Assembly: GCA_003497505.1 (NCBI GenBank)
Contig: DNNV01000360.1
Coordinates: 1 to 7,518 of the forward strand
Length of the DNA: 7,518 bases
Direction: 5' to 3'
Source: Clostridiales bacterium
Lineage (GTDB): Bacteria; Bacillota; Clostridia; Tissierellales; Sedimentibacteraceae
Part shown: positions 1 through 7,143 of the stretch, one piece after another
How the letters are laid out: each line of letters starts with the position of its first letter
Numbering within the stretch: position 1 is the first letter of the stretch
The notes under the pieces: model-generated
What the model was told of the DNA's origin: nothing
Database searches by the model: none
The model's input: only the letters and a program-made list of their open reading frames with translations
Translations under genes and position numbers: made by a program

Positions 1-419
1 ACCCTGTATTGGTACTTGTCCTGAAATTCCCTCAGCGTATTTATATTTCCAGACGCTTTGTGTCCGAATGTAAAATTGTATCCAACCACGATATTTTTGG
101 CATTGTACCGCTCTATTAAAATTTCCCTGATAAATTGTTCAGGCGAATATTTAGAAACAACCTCATCCAGCTCTATTTCAACCACATCTGTTACACTGTA
201 GGATTTAAGCAGTTCCAGTTTGATATCTCTGCTGTTTATATACTTTATATTGGAGCTTGACTTTCTGAGGTCTTTTTTTACAAAACGAAACGTAATTATT
301 ATGCTATTCTGATTCGTTTCATAGCTCAGCTCTATCATGCGTCTGATGAGTGCATCATGACCGATATGAATACCGTCGAAATTACCGATAGCGACACATG
401 CTCCCTTTACATTATTCAT
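1..419 (-). CDS. ribF: Bifunctional riboflavin kinase/FAD synthetase, N-terminal part (3' end outside window)
   Basis: This is an open frame of 139 complete codons running off the left edge with no stop. The family converts riboflavin to FMN and FMN to FAD in the cytoplasm; the part visible is the N-terminal adenylyltransferase (FAD synthetase) domain. Residues 12-21 read GNFDGIHIGH, the nucleotide-binding HxGH signature, and residues 111-125 (VVGYNFTFGHKASGN) match the conserved VVGxxFxFGxxxxG block. The ATG at 419 is preceded by AGGTGGT at 424-430 with a 4-nt spacer. It lies 15 bases after the truB stop, the usual truB-ribF neighbourhood. One oddity: where the family usually has an FxPHP-like segment, residues 43-50 read TFRFVKKD. 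The kinase domain should lie beyond the edge and cannot be checked, so a shorter FAD-synthetase-only protein is possible. Confidence 0.93.
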   Translation of the reverse strand, partial: MNNVKGACVAIGNFDGIHIGHDALIRRMIELSYETNQNSIIITFRFVKKDLRKSSSNIKYINSRDIKLELLKSYSVTDVVEIELDEVVSKYSPEQFIREILIERYNAKNIVVGYNFTFGHKASGNINTLREFQDKYQYR

Positions 420-434
420 TTGCACCACCTGTAG

Positions 435-1307
435 CTACATAAGCAATTTTTCTATTTTAACAGAGTCTGCTGCTGTTTTCTTTCCCATGCCCACTAAGAT
501 ATTCTTGCAATAAATATAAAACTCATTGTCTGCTAAGTGGGAAGCATATGCATAAACATCGTTTCCTGCCGTCAGCCTGTCATAGTATGTTTCGTCCACA
601 GTTATTTTTTCAAGCGGATACACAAGATCAATAGGCAGCAGGCATTCGCTCAGCCTGTTGTTATCAGTAAGAACTTTCAACCTGTCGATAGTCACAGAAT
701 CCTCAATCCTGAGTCCCTTGGCTTCTGTCCGTATCAGAACGCCCATATGTCCGTATGTCCCCAGCTTCTCTCCAATATCATTGCACAATGTCCTCATATA
801 TGTACCTTTGGAGCATCTAACCTTAAACACAGCTCTGTTATCTTCAAATTTTATAAGATTTAATTCCTTTATTTCAACTAATTTGCCCGGCTTTTCAACC
901 TGAATATTTTGACGCGCATACTCGTACAGCTTTTTGCCATTCAGCTTAACGGCAGAATACATAGGAGGAGTCTGAAGCTGCTCTCCTAAAAATTCCTTTA
1001 GAACATTGACGACATCTTCCCTGCTTACGCTGAATGAATCGTTTCTTAACACGTCTTCTCCATAGCTATCCTGAGTGTCTGTGCTTTTTCCAAGTATCAG
1101 TTCGCAAATATATTCCTTGTCTCCGTTCATGAGATAATCGCTGATTTTTGTTCCCTTACCAACACATATCACCATAACTCCCGCAACATTAGGGTCAAGC
1201 GTACCTGCATGGCCAACTTTTTTTGTATTTAAAATTTTTCGGACGCTGCTTACAACATCGTGAGATGTCATACCAGTAGGTTTTAATATGTTTAATATTC
1301 CGTTCAT
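435..1307 (-). CDS. truB: tRNA pseudouridine(55) synthase TruB
   Basis: The protein converts U55 in the T-loop of tRNAs to pseudouridine. At 290 residues it has the usual family length. Seen in the sequence: the N-terminal LNILKPTGMTSHDVV block (5-19); GHAGTLDP (32-39) with the expected catalytic Asp at residue 38; Y66 in the KEY motif; GKSTDTQD (73-80); the PPMYSAVKLNGKKLYEYAR block (114-132); and CSKGTYMRTLCNDIG (165-179). The last 60 or so residues would be the short PUA-like RNA-binding tail. The ATG overlaps the nrnA stop as ATGA (4-nt overlap), and GGAG sits just upstream inside the end of nrnA, so translation is probably coupled. The segment after the catalytic Asp (NVAGVMVI) differs slightly from the usual xxxGVLPI, but nothing catalytic is missing. 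Confidence 0.97.
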   Translation of the reverse strand: MNGILNILKPTGMTSHDVVSSVRKILNTKKVGHAGTLDPNVAGVMVICVGKGTKISDYLMNGDKEYICELILGKSTDTQDSYGEDVLRNDSFSVSREDVVNVLKEFLGEQLQTPPMYSAVKLNGKKLYEYARQNIQVEKPGKLVEIKELNLIKFEDNRAVFKVRCSKGTYMRTLCNDIGEKLGTYGHMGVLIRTEAKGLRIEDSVTIDRLKVLTDNNRLSECLLPIDLVYPLEKITVDETYYDRLTAGNDVYAYASHLADNEFYIYCKNILVGMGKKTAADSVKIEKLLM

Positions 1308-2269
1308 TGCTCTCCAAAATATTCTTTAAATGTTCCTAAAATTAATTTTTCCGTATTTTCCACGGTATCTGCTATTTCAAAGCCTGCTGCCTTTGCATGC
1401 CCTCCGCCGCCGAATTTAACGGAAACCGAGGAAACATCAATATCGTTTTTTGACCTTAGGCTTACCTTTGTCAATTTTTCTTCGTACTCCTTCAGCACGC
1501 ATGATACTTCAACTTCTCTGATTTCTCTTATGAATTCAGCAACTCCGTCTATATCGCCCATATCTACATTGTTTCTCTCAAGAGTTCCCTGTGTTATGGA
1601 GGCAATTCCAAGTCTGTTTTCATAGTAGAGCTCAACGCTTCCTATACATTCAATAAATGCTTTCACAACATTTGAAGGCTTTGAATTATATACCGCATTG
1701 TCCACAACTGCAACATCCACCCCCAGCTCAATGAGCTCCGCAGCCTTTCTGTGAGTTTCGCTGCTTGTGCTTGAATAGCTGAATTTGCCTGTATCCGTCA
1801 ATATGGCAACATATATGTATGTTGCTGTCTCGCTTGTTATTTCCTGCCCGGAAGCCTTTAAAATATCATATAAAAGCTCTCCCGTGGAGCTCATGGATGG
1901 TTCAATTATATTGATTGTGGCATAGCTTTCGTTGGTTTTATGATGATCTATACATACGGATACTTTTGAACTATCAAGCACAGTTTTGAATTTTCCGAGC
2001 CTTTCACCATCGCTGCAATCAAGGATGAACGCAAGATCAAATTCATTCCCGCTTATGTCTTCGGCTATTATTCCTTCGCGGACAAAATCTCTGTAGTTAA
2101 AAGGTATAATTCCGTCAATGCACACAGTCAGATTCTTTTTAAGTGGCTTCAGGAAACTGTACAGGGCCATTACAGACCCTATACAGTCACCATCGGGCGC
2201 CTTGTGCCCAGCTATGCAGATATTATGAGAATTATTTATTAAATCAAATATTTTATAAAAATCATTCAT
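1304..2269 (-). CDS. nrnA: Bifunctional oligoribonuclease/pAp phosphatase NrnA (DHH-DHHA1 family)
   Basis: NrnA-type enzymes are metal-dependent phosphoesterases that degrade 2-5 nt RNAs from the 5' end and dephosphorylate 3'-phosphoadenosine 5'-phosphate. With the start chosen here the protein has 321 residues, normal for the family. Visible motifs: GHKAPDGDCIGS (21-32) with the metal-binding His and Asp residues; LDCSD (83-87); the DHH motif DHHKTN (108-113); the AILTDTGKF block (155-163); and the C-terminal DHHA1 substrate-binding motif GGGGHAKAAGF (287-297). A longer frame starts at 2299, but it has no ribosome binding site and overlaps rbfA by 38 bases. The ATG at 2269 has GGGTGG five bases upstream and overlaps the rbfA stop as ATGAATGA. 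Activity toward nanoRNA versus pAp or cyclic dinucleotide products cannot be settled from sequence. Confidence 0.93.
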   Translation of the reverse strand: MNDFYKIFDLINNSHNICIAGHKAPDGDCIGSVMALYSFLKPLKKNLTVCIDGIIPFNYRDFVREGIIAEDISGNEFDLAFILDCSDGERLGKFKTVLDSSKVSVCIDHHKTNESYATINIIEPSMSSTGELLYDILKASGQEITSETATYIYVAILTDTGKFSYSSTSSETHRKAAELIELGVDVAVVDNAVYNSKPSNVVKAFIECIGSVELYYENRLGIASITQGTLERNNVDMGDIDGVAEFIREIREVEVSCVLKEYEEKLTKVSLRSKNDIDVSSVSVKFGGGGHAKAAGFEIADTVENTEKLILGTFKEYFGEQ

Positions 2270-2654
2270 CAGATCCACCCGGTTCTTCGGATTCATCATT
2301 TACTTTTCTGCTCTCTTCGTCCTCTATGACCCTGTTGATGAGCCTCGACATATATATACCCTTTTCGATAGAATCATCTTTTTCAAATATAAGCTCGGGT
2401 GTTATGCGCATTTTTATTTTTCTTCCCACTTCACGTCTGATAAAACCCTTTGCGCTGTTTAATGCTTTCAATGTAGGTTCTGCATCACCGTATACAGAAA
2501 TATACACCTTAGCGTATTTCAAATCCTCTGTCACATGCACATCCGTTATGCTGAGAAGCTCCGATATTCTCGGGTCCTTCACATCATTTCTGATTACTTC
2601 AGATATAACCTTCCTCATTTCACCTGACAATCTGTTATTTCTTCTATTTGCCAT
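2262..2654 (-). CDS. rbfA: 30S ribosome-binding factor RbfA
   Basis: RbfA is a small KH-like cytoplasmic protein that binds the immature 30S subunit and assists 16S rRNA 5'-end maturation, especially in the cold. The 130-residue product has the family N-terminus (RRNNRLSGEMRKVISEVI), followed by DPRISELLSITDVHVTEDLKYAKVYISV. The conserved helix-kink region has the AxG motif (AKG, residues 68-70), then REVGRKIKMRITPELIFEKDDSIEKG. The last 20 or so residues are acidic and probably disordered. The ATG at 2654 follows AGAGGGG (2661-2667) with a 6-nt spacer. It lies 20 bases downstream of infB with no ylxP in between, unlike Bacillus subtilis. Confidence 0.96.
   Translation of the reverse strand: MANRRNNRLSGEMRKVISEVIRNDVKDPRISELLSITDVHVTEDLKYAKVYISVYGDAEPTLKALNSAKGFIRREVGRKIKMRITPELIFEKDDSIEKGIYMSRLINRVIEDEESRKVNDESEEPGGSDE
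2275..2280 (-). promoter_or_regulatory. Ribosome binding site that sets the nrnA start
   Basis: GGGTGG on the minus strand lies 5 bases before the ATG at 2269, inside the last codons of rbfA. The upstream in-frame ATGs at 2299 and 2296 follow AAAGTAA, with no Shine-Dalgarno sequence. This favours the shorter 321-residue NrnA. Confidence 0.75.
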
Positions 2655-2674
2655 GTTATACCCCTCTTTACTGT

Positions 2675-4954
2675 CTATCTTTTTATTTCTTCCATTATAT
2701 AGGCTTCCATCGTGTCGCCTTCTTTAATGTCGTTGTATTTTTCAATGCCAATACCGCCCTCGTAGCTGGTATTCAGCTCAGATACGTCATCCTTGAACCT
2801 CTTAAGCGAAGAAATTTCTCCTTCATGGATAACTATATCATTTCTAAGCAACCTGATTTTTGATTTTCTTGTTATTTTTCCGCTGGTTACATATACACCT
2901 GCTACAATTCCAATGTTAGGCACCTTGAATGTCTGTCTTACTTCGGCTCTTCCCTGAACAACTTCCTTGTAAATAGGCGCAAGCATTCCTTTTACAGCCT
3001 GCTGTATATCTTCAATAGCTGCATAAATTATGTTGTAGGTACGGATATCCACATTTTCCTTCTTAGCCAGCTCCATGGCTGCAATTGAAGGTCTTACATT
3101 AAAGCCTATGACGATTGCATTTGACGCAGATGCCAGCATAATATCATTTTCATTGATACCGCCCACTCCGCCATGTATAGGATTAACCTTTACTTCATCC
3201 ATACTCTGCTTAAGCAGCGACTGTTTTACCGCTTCTACTGAACCGCTTACATCAGCCTTGATTATGATATTCAAATCTTTTACTTCGCCTTTTTGAATCC
3301 TGTCAAACAGGTCATCCAGCGAAACTTTTGAAGACGCGTTCATCGATTCCTGATGTCTTTTGTTTTTGCGCTTTTCAGCAATATTTTTGGCGTCCTTTTC
3401 ATTTTCCATCACAATTAAAATATCCCCTGCCTGAGGAGTTTCATTCAGACCAAGTATTTCCACAGGTACAGACGGTCCTGCCTGATTTATTTTCTTGCCC
3501 TTTGAGTTAAACATTGCTCTAACCTTGCCGTAAGCACCGCCAACAAGCACTGTATCTCCCTTGTTCAATGTTCCCTTTTCTATAAGGACTGTTGCAACCG
3601 GTCCTCTTCCTTTGTCAAGCTTCGCTTCTATTATTGTTCCTTTTGCTGCTCTGTTTGGATTTGCCTTTAATTCCTGAACCTCCGCAACCAAAAGAATCAT
3701 CTCAAGCAGGTCTTCAATACCCATGTGCTTCTTAGCAGAAACAGGAACAAATATTGTGTCTCCGCCCCAATCCTCGGAAATAATACCCTGCTCGGAAAGC
3801 TCCTGCTTAACTCTGTCCATATTGGCAGTTGGCTTATCAATTTTATTTACGGCAACTATAATGGGAACTCCCGCTGCCTTTGAGTGGTTGATTGCTTCTA
3901 TTGTCTGAGGCATAACTCCGTCATCGGCTGCGACAACTATGATTGCAATATCTGTAACCTTTGCTCCTCTTGCTCTCATTGCCGTAAATGCTTCGTGACC
4001 AGGTGTATCCAGAAGAGTTATTTTCTTTCCGTTTATTTCTACCTGTGAAGCACCTATATGCTGTGTTATCCCGCCTGCCTCGTTGGCAGTAACTGCAGTA
4101 TCCCTTATGGCATCAAGGAGTGATGTTTTACCGTGGTCAACGTGACCCATTACCGTTACTATAGGAGGTCTCGGCTTCAATTGGCTCTCATCATCCTTTT
4201 CTTCAACGGATAATGAATCCTCCAGGTTCTGAAGCTCATCAACTATTTCAATTTTAGTGATCTTAGCTCCCAGCTCTTCACCGATTATCTGCGCTGTGTC
4301 AAAATCAATCTCCTGGTTCATGTTAACCATTATTCCAAGAAGTATAAGCTTGGAAATAATCATATTTGCGCTTACACCTAATTTATCCGCAAGCTTTCTC
4401 ACAACAATTGGTCCATCAAGCTCAATATGTCTTACCTTTGGCTGATACTCTCTTTTTTCCTGCTCAGCAGGTTTCTGCTGCTGGTTGTTGTATCTATTTG
4501 GTCTATTATTATTCTTCTGTTTGTTTTGATTCCTCTGTCCGAAGTTTTTGTTATTATTATTGTTATTATTATTGTTATTATTATTGTTATTATTATTGTT
4601 GTTATTGCTATTGTTGTTTTTGTCTCCGCCCTCCGGTTTCTGTTTCTGTGGTACTGATTGCTTTTTAACAGGAGCAATCAGATTTTTATCAACTTTTTTC
4701 AGCTTTGCCTGTTTCAGGTCTATATTTTCATCAACTAACGGCTCATCGTCTATAACAGCACTTTTCACACCCTTGACCGGCTTTGCCTTTTTATTGTTGT
4801 TTATTATGCTTAATGCTTTCTTGAGTCTTATAACCTCCAAGTCTGAAATTGAACTCATATGGTTTTTTATAGTTATTCCTAACTCTTGTTCTGCCAGAGT
4901 AACCAAATCTTTACTGTTCATTTCAAGTTCTTTTGCAAGTTCGTATATTCTCAT
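2675..4954 (-). CDS. infB: Translation initiation factor IF-2
   Basis: IF2 is the GTPase that places initiator fMet-tRNA on the 30S subunit and promotes subunit joining. The 759-residue product begins with an IF2 N-terminal helical domain ([17 protein letters not shown]; 1-50). A low-complexity linker (about 55-175) contains a run of 19 consecutive Asn (117-135) and Asn/Gln/Lys-rich flanks. A second IF2_N domain follows (about 180-235). The G domain holds G1 GHVDHGKT (270-277), G2 around GGITQH (294-299), G3 DTPGH (316-320), G4 NKID (370-373) and G5 SAK (406-408). Domain II, domain III (with [13 protein letters not shown], 593-605) and the fMet-tRNA-binding C-terminal barrel are complete. The ATG at 4954 was chosen over the in-frame GTG at 4960 because that GTG lies inside the Shine-Dalgarno sequence. 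The start is 13 bases after the ylxQ stop. Confidence 0.98.
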   Translation of the reverse strand: MRIYELAKELEMNSKDLVTLAEQELGITIKNHMSSISDLEVIRLKKALSIINNNKKAKPVKGVKSAVIDDEPLVDENIDLKQAKLKKVDKNLIAPVKKQSVPQKQKPEGGDKNNNSNNNNNNNNNNNNNNNNNNNKNFGQRNQNKQKNNNRPNRYNNQQQKPAEQEKREYQPKVRHIELDGPIVVRKLADKLGVSANMIISKLILLGIMVNMNQEIDFDTAQIIGEELGAKITKIEIVDELQNLEDSLSVEEKDDESQLKPRPPIVTVMGHVDHGKTSLLDAIRDTAVTANEAGGITQHIGASQVEINGKKITLLDTPGHEAFTAMRARGAKVTDIAIIVVAADDGVMPQTIEAINHSKAAGVPIIVAVNKIDKPTANMDRVKQELSEQGIISEDWGGDTIFVPVSAKKHMGIEDLLEMILLVAEVQELKANPNRAAKGTIIEAKLDKGRGPVATVLIEKGTLNKGDTVLVGGAYGKVRAMFNSKGKKINQAGPSVPVEILGLNETPQAGDILIVMENEKDAKNIAEKRKNKRHQESMNASSKVSLDDLFDRIQKGEVKDLNIIIKADVSGSVEAVKQSLLKQSMDEVKVNPIHGGVGGINENDIMLASASNAIVIGFNVRPSIAAMELAKKENVDIRTYNIIYAAIEDIQQAVKGMLAPIYKEVVQGRAEVRQTFKVPNIGIVAGVYVTSGKITRKSKIRLLRNDIVIHEGEISSLKRFKDDVSELNTSYEGGIGIEKYNDIKEGDTMEAYIMEEIKR
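4550..4597 (-). repeat. Tandem 12-bp repeat coding for poly-Asn in IF2
   Basis: Four perfect back-to-back copies of GTTATTATTATT (plus-strand reading) occupy 48 bases. On the coding strand each unit reads AATAATAATAAC, four Asn codons. A degenerate extension of GTT/ATT/GCT triplets runs on to about 4617 and encodes the rest of the Asn run. All units are multiples of three, so copy-number change would alter the linker length without breaking the frame. The repeat lies in the disordered linker between the two IF2 N-terminal domains. Confidence 0.95.
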
Positions 4955-4959
4955 AGCCA

Positions 4960-4964
4960 CCTCC
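4960..4964 (-). promoter_or_regulatory. Ribosome binding site that sets the infB start
   Basis: GGAGG on the minus strand stands 5 bases before the ATG at 4954. The alternative GTG start (4960-4958) overlaps the last G of this motif, so it cannot be served by it. Confidence 0.85.
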
Positions 4965-4967
4965 GAA

Positions 4968-5261
4968 TTATAAATTATTTAATAAATATGATGCAATGTT
5001 TGTATCCTTAATTGACAAAACACTCACCATCCCTTTCCCGAGACTCTCTCCCAGGGCTTCTTTTTCTCCGTACTCGACATATTTTATGCCGTATTTATCA
5101 CACATAAACTGCGTATTTTTCTTTGTTTTATCCGAAGCATCTTCCGCCAACAAAACCAAGACGCTTTTCTTATCTTTAATATCAAGGACCGTCACATCAT
5201 AGCCGATTGAAATTTTACCACCTTTTCTGGCAATTCCCAGCATGGAATAAATCTTATTCAT
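4968..5261 (-). CDS. ylxQ: L7Ae/L30e-family RNA-binding protein YlxQ
   Basis: This is a 97-residue single-domain protein of the L7Ae/L30e fold, a family that binds kink-turn RNA; its exact cellular target in Firmicutes is unsettled. The N-terminal [19 protein letters not shown] block (4-22) and the signature [11 protein letters not shown] (38-48) are clear. The latter matches the conserved AxDAS-x-NTxK RNA-binding helix region. The ATG at 5261 overlaps the rnpM stop as ATGAATAA (8-nt overlap). The nearest Shine-Dalgarno candidate, GGAG at 5272-5275, is 10 bases away, a little long, so coupling to rnpM translation may matter. Its place between rnpM and infB is the usual one in Firmicutes. Confidence 0.93.
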   Translation of the reverse strand: MNKIYSMLGIARKGGKISIGYDVTVLDIKDKKSVLVLLAEDASDKTKKNTQFMCDKYGIKYVEYGEKEALGESLGKGMVSVLSIKDTNIASYLLNNL

Positions 5262-5523
5262 TTTTGGAAATCTCCGCCTTTATGGCCTCATATATTTCAT
5301 CGGGTATTTCAGCCTCCAATGATTTTGACAGCCTTTTTGATTTCATTGCCTTTTCAAAGCATTCAGCTTTCTTGCATATATATGTACCCCTGCCGTTAAG
5401 TTTTCCCGTGGCATCGAAGTGTATTTCATCTTCCTTATTTTTAACTATTCTGCACAGCTCTTTTTTAGGAAAGCTCTCCATGCATCCGATACATTTTCTC
5501 ATAGGTATTTTTTTGGTTTTCAT
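5254..5523 (-). CDS. rnpM: YlxR-family protein RnpM (RNase P modulator)
   Basis: This small YlxR-family protein has 89 residues. The Bacillus subtilis member has been reported to bind RNase P RNA and modulate tRNA precursor processing, hence the newer name RnpM; older annotations use ylxR. Seen here are PMRKCIGCMESFPKKELCRIV (7-27) with the CxxC pair at 11 and 14, and LNGRGTYICKKAEC (42-55) with the conserved GRGxYxC motif at 44-50. Together these are the family's two signature blocks. The ATG at 5523 follows AGGAGG (5528-5533) by 4 bases and overlaps the nusA stop as ATGA. The internal Met at residue 8 has no comparable ribosome binding site. The assignment to the family is firm; the RNase P role is carried over from the family. 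Confidence 0.94.
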   Translation of the reverse strand: MKTKKIPMRKCIGCMESFPKKELCRIVKNKEDEIHFDATGKLNGRGTYICKKAECFEKAMKSKRLSKSLEAEIPDEIYEAIKAEISKNE

Positions 5524-6581
5524 AGTACCTCCTGTGAGCTTTTTTCCTTCTCCTGAGATTCACTTATAATATCAATTTTCCAGCCTGTAAGCTTTGCTGC
5601 AAGCCTTACGTTCTGACCTTCCTTCCCTATTGCGAGAGAAAGCTGATTATCCGGAACAACTGCCACTGCACTCTTTTCCTTTTCATTGGCGGTTACCTTC
5701 ACAATCTTTGCAGGTCCAAGGCTGTTTGCTATGAACTTTTCAGGGTCCTTGTCATAGATTATGATATCAATTTTTTCCTGACATATTTCATCGATTATGT
5801 TTTTCACTCTCGTTCCCTTATTGCCCACACATGAGCCTATGGGTTCAACATTGGGGTCGTTTGAGTGAACAGCGATTTTTGTCCTTGAGCCAGCCTCCCT
5901 GGATATTGAAAATATTTCAATTGTTCCGTCGTGTATTTCAGGAACCTCAAGCTCGAACAGTCTTTTCACCAGGTTGGGATGGCTTCTTGAAAGCATTATG
6001 CTCGCTCCCTTTCCTGAATTCTTTACTTCCACTATAACAGTTTTTACCCTGTCTCCGGCATTGTATGTTTCGCCAGGTATCTGCTCGCTTACAGTTATTA
6101 TGCCCTCAATCTTTCCAAGGTCCACATAAATGTTTCCTTTGCTCTCTCTTTGAACTACACCTGTAAGTATGTCCGACTCCCTTCCATAAAATTCGCTGAA
6201 TATGGATTCTCTTTCCGCTTCACGAATTTTTTGAAGAATTACCTGTCTTGCTGTCTGTGCTGCTATACGTCCGAAATCTTTTTTAGGCTTTATTTCTATT
6301 TTTACAATATCACCCTCATCATACTTCGAATCTATTGCTCTTGCATCCTCTAAAGTTATTTCCATATTTGGATTTTCTACATTTTCTACAACTGTCTTAT
6401 CCTGAAACAACTTATACTCGCCGTTTTCTTCATCAATATCTATGCTGAAGTTCGTAGCCTTGCTGAAATTTTTCTTGTATCCGGTCTCTAATGCTGCTTT
6501 TATTGCCTCCAATACAACGTCCTTGCGAATACCCTTCTCTTTCTCCAACTCGCTTAAGGCACTTAATATTTCCTTGTTCAT
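5520..6581 (-). CDS. nusA: Transcription termination/antitermination protein NusA
   Basis: NusA binds RNA polymerase and nascent RNA and affects pausing, intrinsic termination and antitermination. The 353-residue product has the short Gram-positive architecture without the extra C-terminal acidic repeats of proteobacterial NusA. It contains the N-terminal RNAP-binding domain (1-125, including KDFGRIAAQTARQVI at 101-115 and REAER at 120-124), the S1 domain (about 135-200), KH1 with the GNKG loop (253-256), and KH2 with GKEG (319-322) followed by QNVRLAAKLTGWKIDI. Two adjacent ATGs (6584 and 6581) could start it. GGAGGG at 6586-6591 is only one base from the first and four from the second, so the second is preferred; the first would add one Met. 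It starts 11 bases after the rimP stop. Confidence 0.97.
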   Translation of the reverse strand: MNKEILSALSELEKEKGIRKDVVLEAIKAALETGYKKNFSKATNFSIDIDEENGEYKLFQDKTVVENVENPNMEITLEDARAIDSKYDEGDIVKIEIKPKKDFGRIAAQTARQVILQKIREAERESIFSEFYGRESDILTGVVQRESKGNIYVDLGKIEGIITVSEQIPGETYNAGDRVKTVIVEVKNSGKGASIMLSRSHPNLVKRLFELEVPEIHDGTIEIFSISREAGSRTKIAVHSNDPNVEPIGSCVGNKGTRVKNIIDEICQEKIDIIIYDKDPEKFIANSLGPAKIVKVTANEKEKSAVAVVPDNQLSLAIGKEGQNVRLAAKLTGWKIDIISESQEKEKSSQEVL

Positions 6582-6585
6582 CATA

Positions 6586-6591
6586 CCCTCC
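6586..6591 (-). promoter_or_regulatory. Ribosome binding site of nusA
   Basis: GGAGGG on the minus strand overlaps the space between the rimP stop and the nusA start. It leaves 1 base before the ATG at 6584 and 4 bases before the ATG at 6581, which favours the second Met codon. Confidence 0.7.
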
Positions 6592-6592
6592 G

Positions 6593-7057
6593 TTAAAAGT
6601 CCTCTAACAATTTATTTATTTTTGAAATATCCTTAAGATCAATCGTTATTTCTTCATCAGCACACTGAATAATAACACTGTCCTCACCTTTTTCAATTAG
6701 TATTCCGCTTAATGCCTTTTTCCCGTCAACAGCCTTAAATAGTCTTACCTCAACCTTTTCTCCCAAATTCTTTTTGTAATCCTCATCGGTTTTAAAAGGT
6801 CTTTCAACACCCGGAGAAGATACCTCCAGGAAATACTGCTCCTTTATTAAATCAGCTTCATCAAGTTTTTTATTAAGCAGCCTGCTTACATCGGCAGTAT
6901 CGTCAACTGTAATGCCTTCCGGTTTATCGAGAAAAACCCTCAAGTATTTGAACGGTCCTTCCTTTACATATTCAATATCAACTATTTCTAAGTCAGAATT
7001 TGCAATTGCGTCTTCGACCATTTTCTTTACTGATTCTTCTACAGACTTCTTGTTCAT
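6593..7057 (-). CDS. rimP: Ribosome maturation factor RimP
   Basis: RimP is a cytoplasmic factor needed for efficient maturation of the 30S subunit. The product has 154 residues, typical of the family. The N-terminal alpha/beta domain carries the LEIVDIEYVKEGPFKYLRVFLDKPEGITVDD block (23-53). The signature LEVSSPGVERPF (77-88) is clear, with Phe where Leu is commonest. An SH3-like C-terminal domain follows (about 92-150). A longer frame could begin at a TTG at 7090, adding 11 residues, but the ATG at 7057 has AAAGGAG five bases upstream and gives the normal N-terminus. This is the first gene of the operon, downstream of the promoter and leader hairpin. Confidence 0.96.
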   Translation of the reverse strand: MNKKSVEESVKKMVEDAIANSDLEIVDIEYVKEGPFKYLRVFLDKPEGITVDDTADVSRLLNKKLDEADLIKEQYFLEVSSPGVERPFKTDEDYKKNLGEKVEVRLFKAVDGKKALSGILIEKGEDSVIIQCADEEITIDLKDISKINKLLEDF

Positions 7058-7062
7058 ATTTT

Positions 7063-7069
7063 CTCCTTT
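7063..7069 (-). promoter_or_regulatory. Ribosome binding site that sets the rimP start
   Basis: AAAGGAG on the minus strand lies 5 bases before the ATG at 7057. The upstream in-frame TTG at 7090 directly follows the leader hairpin and has no Shine-Dalgarno sequence. Confidence 0.85.
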
Positions 7070-7091
7070 ACCCAATCTAATAGCATACAAT

Positions 7092-7121
7092 CAGAAAGAG
7101 TGGGCTCCCCCACTCTTTCTG
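7092..7121 (-). repeat. Perfect inverted repeat (RNA hairpin) in the rimP operon leader
   Basis: The arms at 7092-7104 (CAGAAAGAGTGGG) and 7109-7121 (CCCACTCTTTCTG) are perfect reverse complements over 13 bp around a 4-base loop. On the operon transcript the loop reads GGAG. It lies about 15 nt after the predicted transcription start and 22 nt before the rimP ribosome binding site. The transcript downstream of the stem (ATTGTATGC) has no U-run, so it does not look like an intrinsic terminator or attenuator of the operon. It could stabilise the mRNA 5' end or bind a protein; its function is unknown. Confidence 0.9.
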
Positions 7122-7143
7122 TCAAAATTTCTATCTTTTTTAT

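Noticed and set aside
2143..2727. A 194-codon open frame on the plus strand.
   Set aside because: It lies antisense to rbfA and parts of nrnA and infB, all of which have clear family motifs. Its translation has no recognisable domain, so it is a shadow frame.
4545..4620. The trinucleotide-rich tract as a CRISPR or phase-variation switch.
   Set aside because: The units are 12 bp, directly adjacent and without spacers, so it is not CRISPR. All units are multiples of three, so copy change would not turn the gene off.
4366..4973. Plus-strand frames with long runs of Leu, Tyr/Cys or Ile/Val that look like membrane segments.
   Set aside because: They are the antisense readings of the AAT/AAC repeat that encodes poly-Asn in infB. 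The hydrophobicity is a by-product of the repeat.
7120..7125. A perfect -35 box TTGACA on the minus strand just before the leader hairpin.
   Set aside because: At 16-19 bases downstream there is only hairpin sequence (around CACTCT), with no resemblance to a -10 box. The promoter at 7144-7172 is much better formed.
7058..7137. A riboswitch, T-box or other known leader RNA upstream of rimP.
   Set aside because: The predicted leader is only about 80 nt, mostly one simple hairpin. No T-box sequence, ligand-binding core or terminator/antiterminator pair is visible.
7092..7141. The 13-bp hairpin as an intrinsic terminator on the plus strand, since a T-run (7136-7141) follows it.
   Set aside because: The T-run is 14 bases past the stem, not adjacent, and there is no plus-strand gene to terminate. 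On the minus strand no U-run follows at all.
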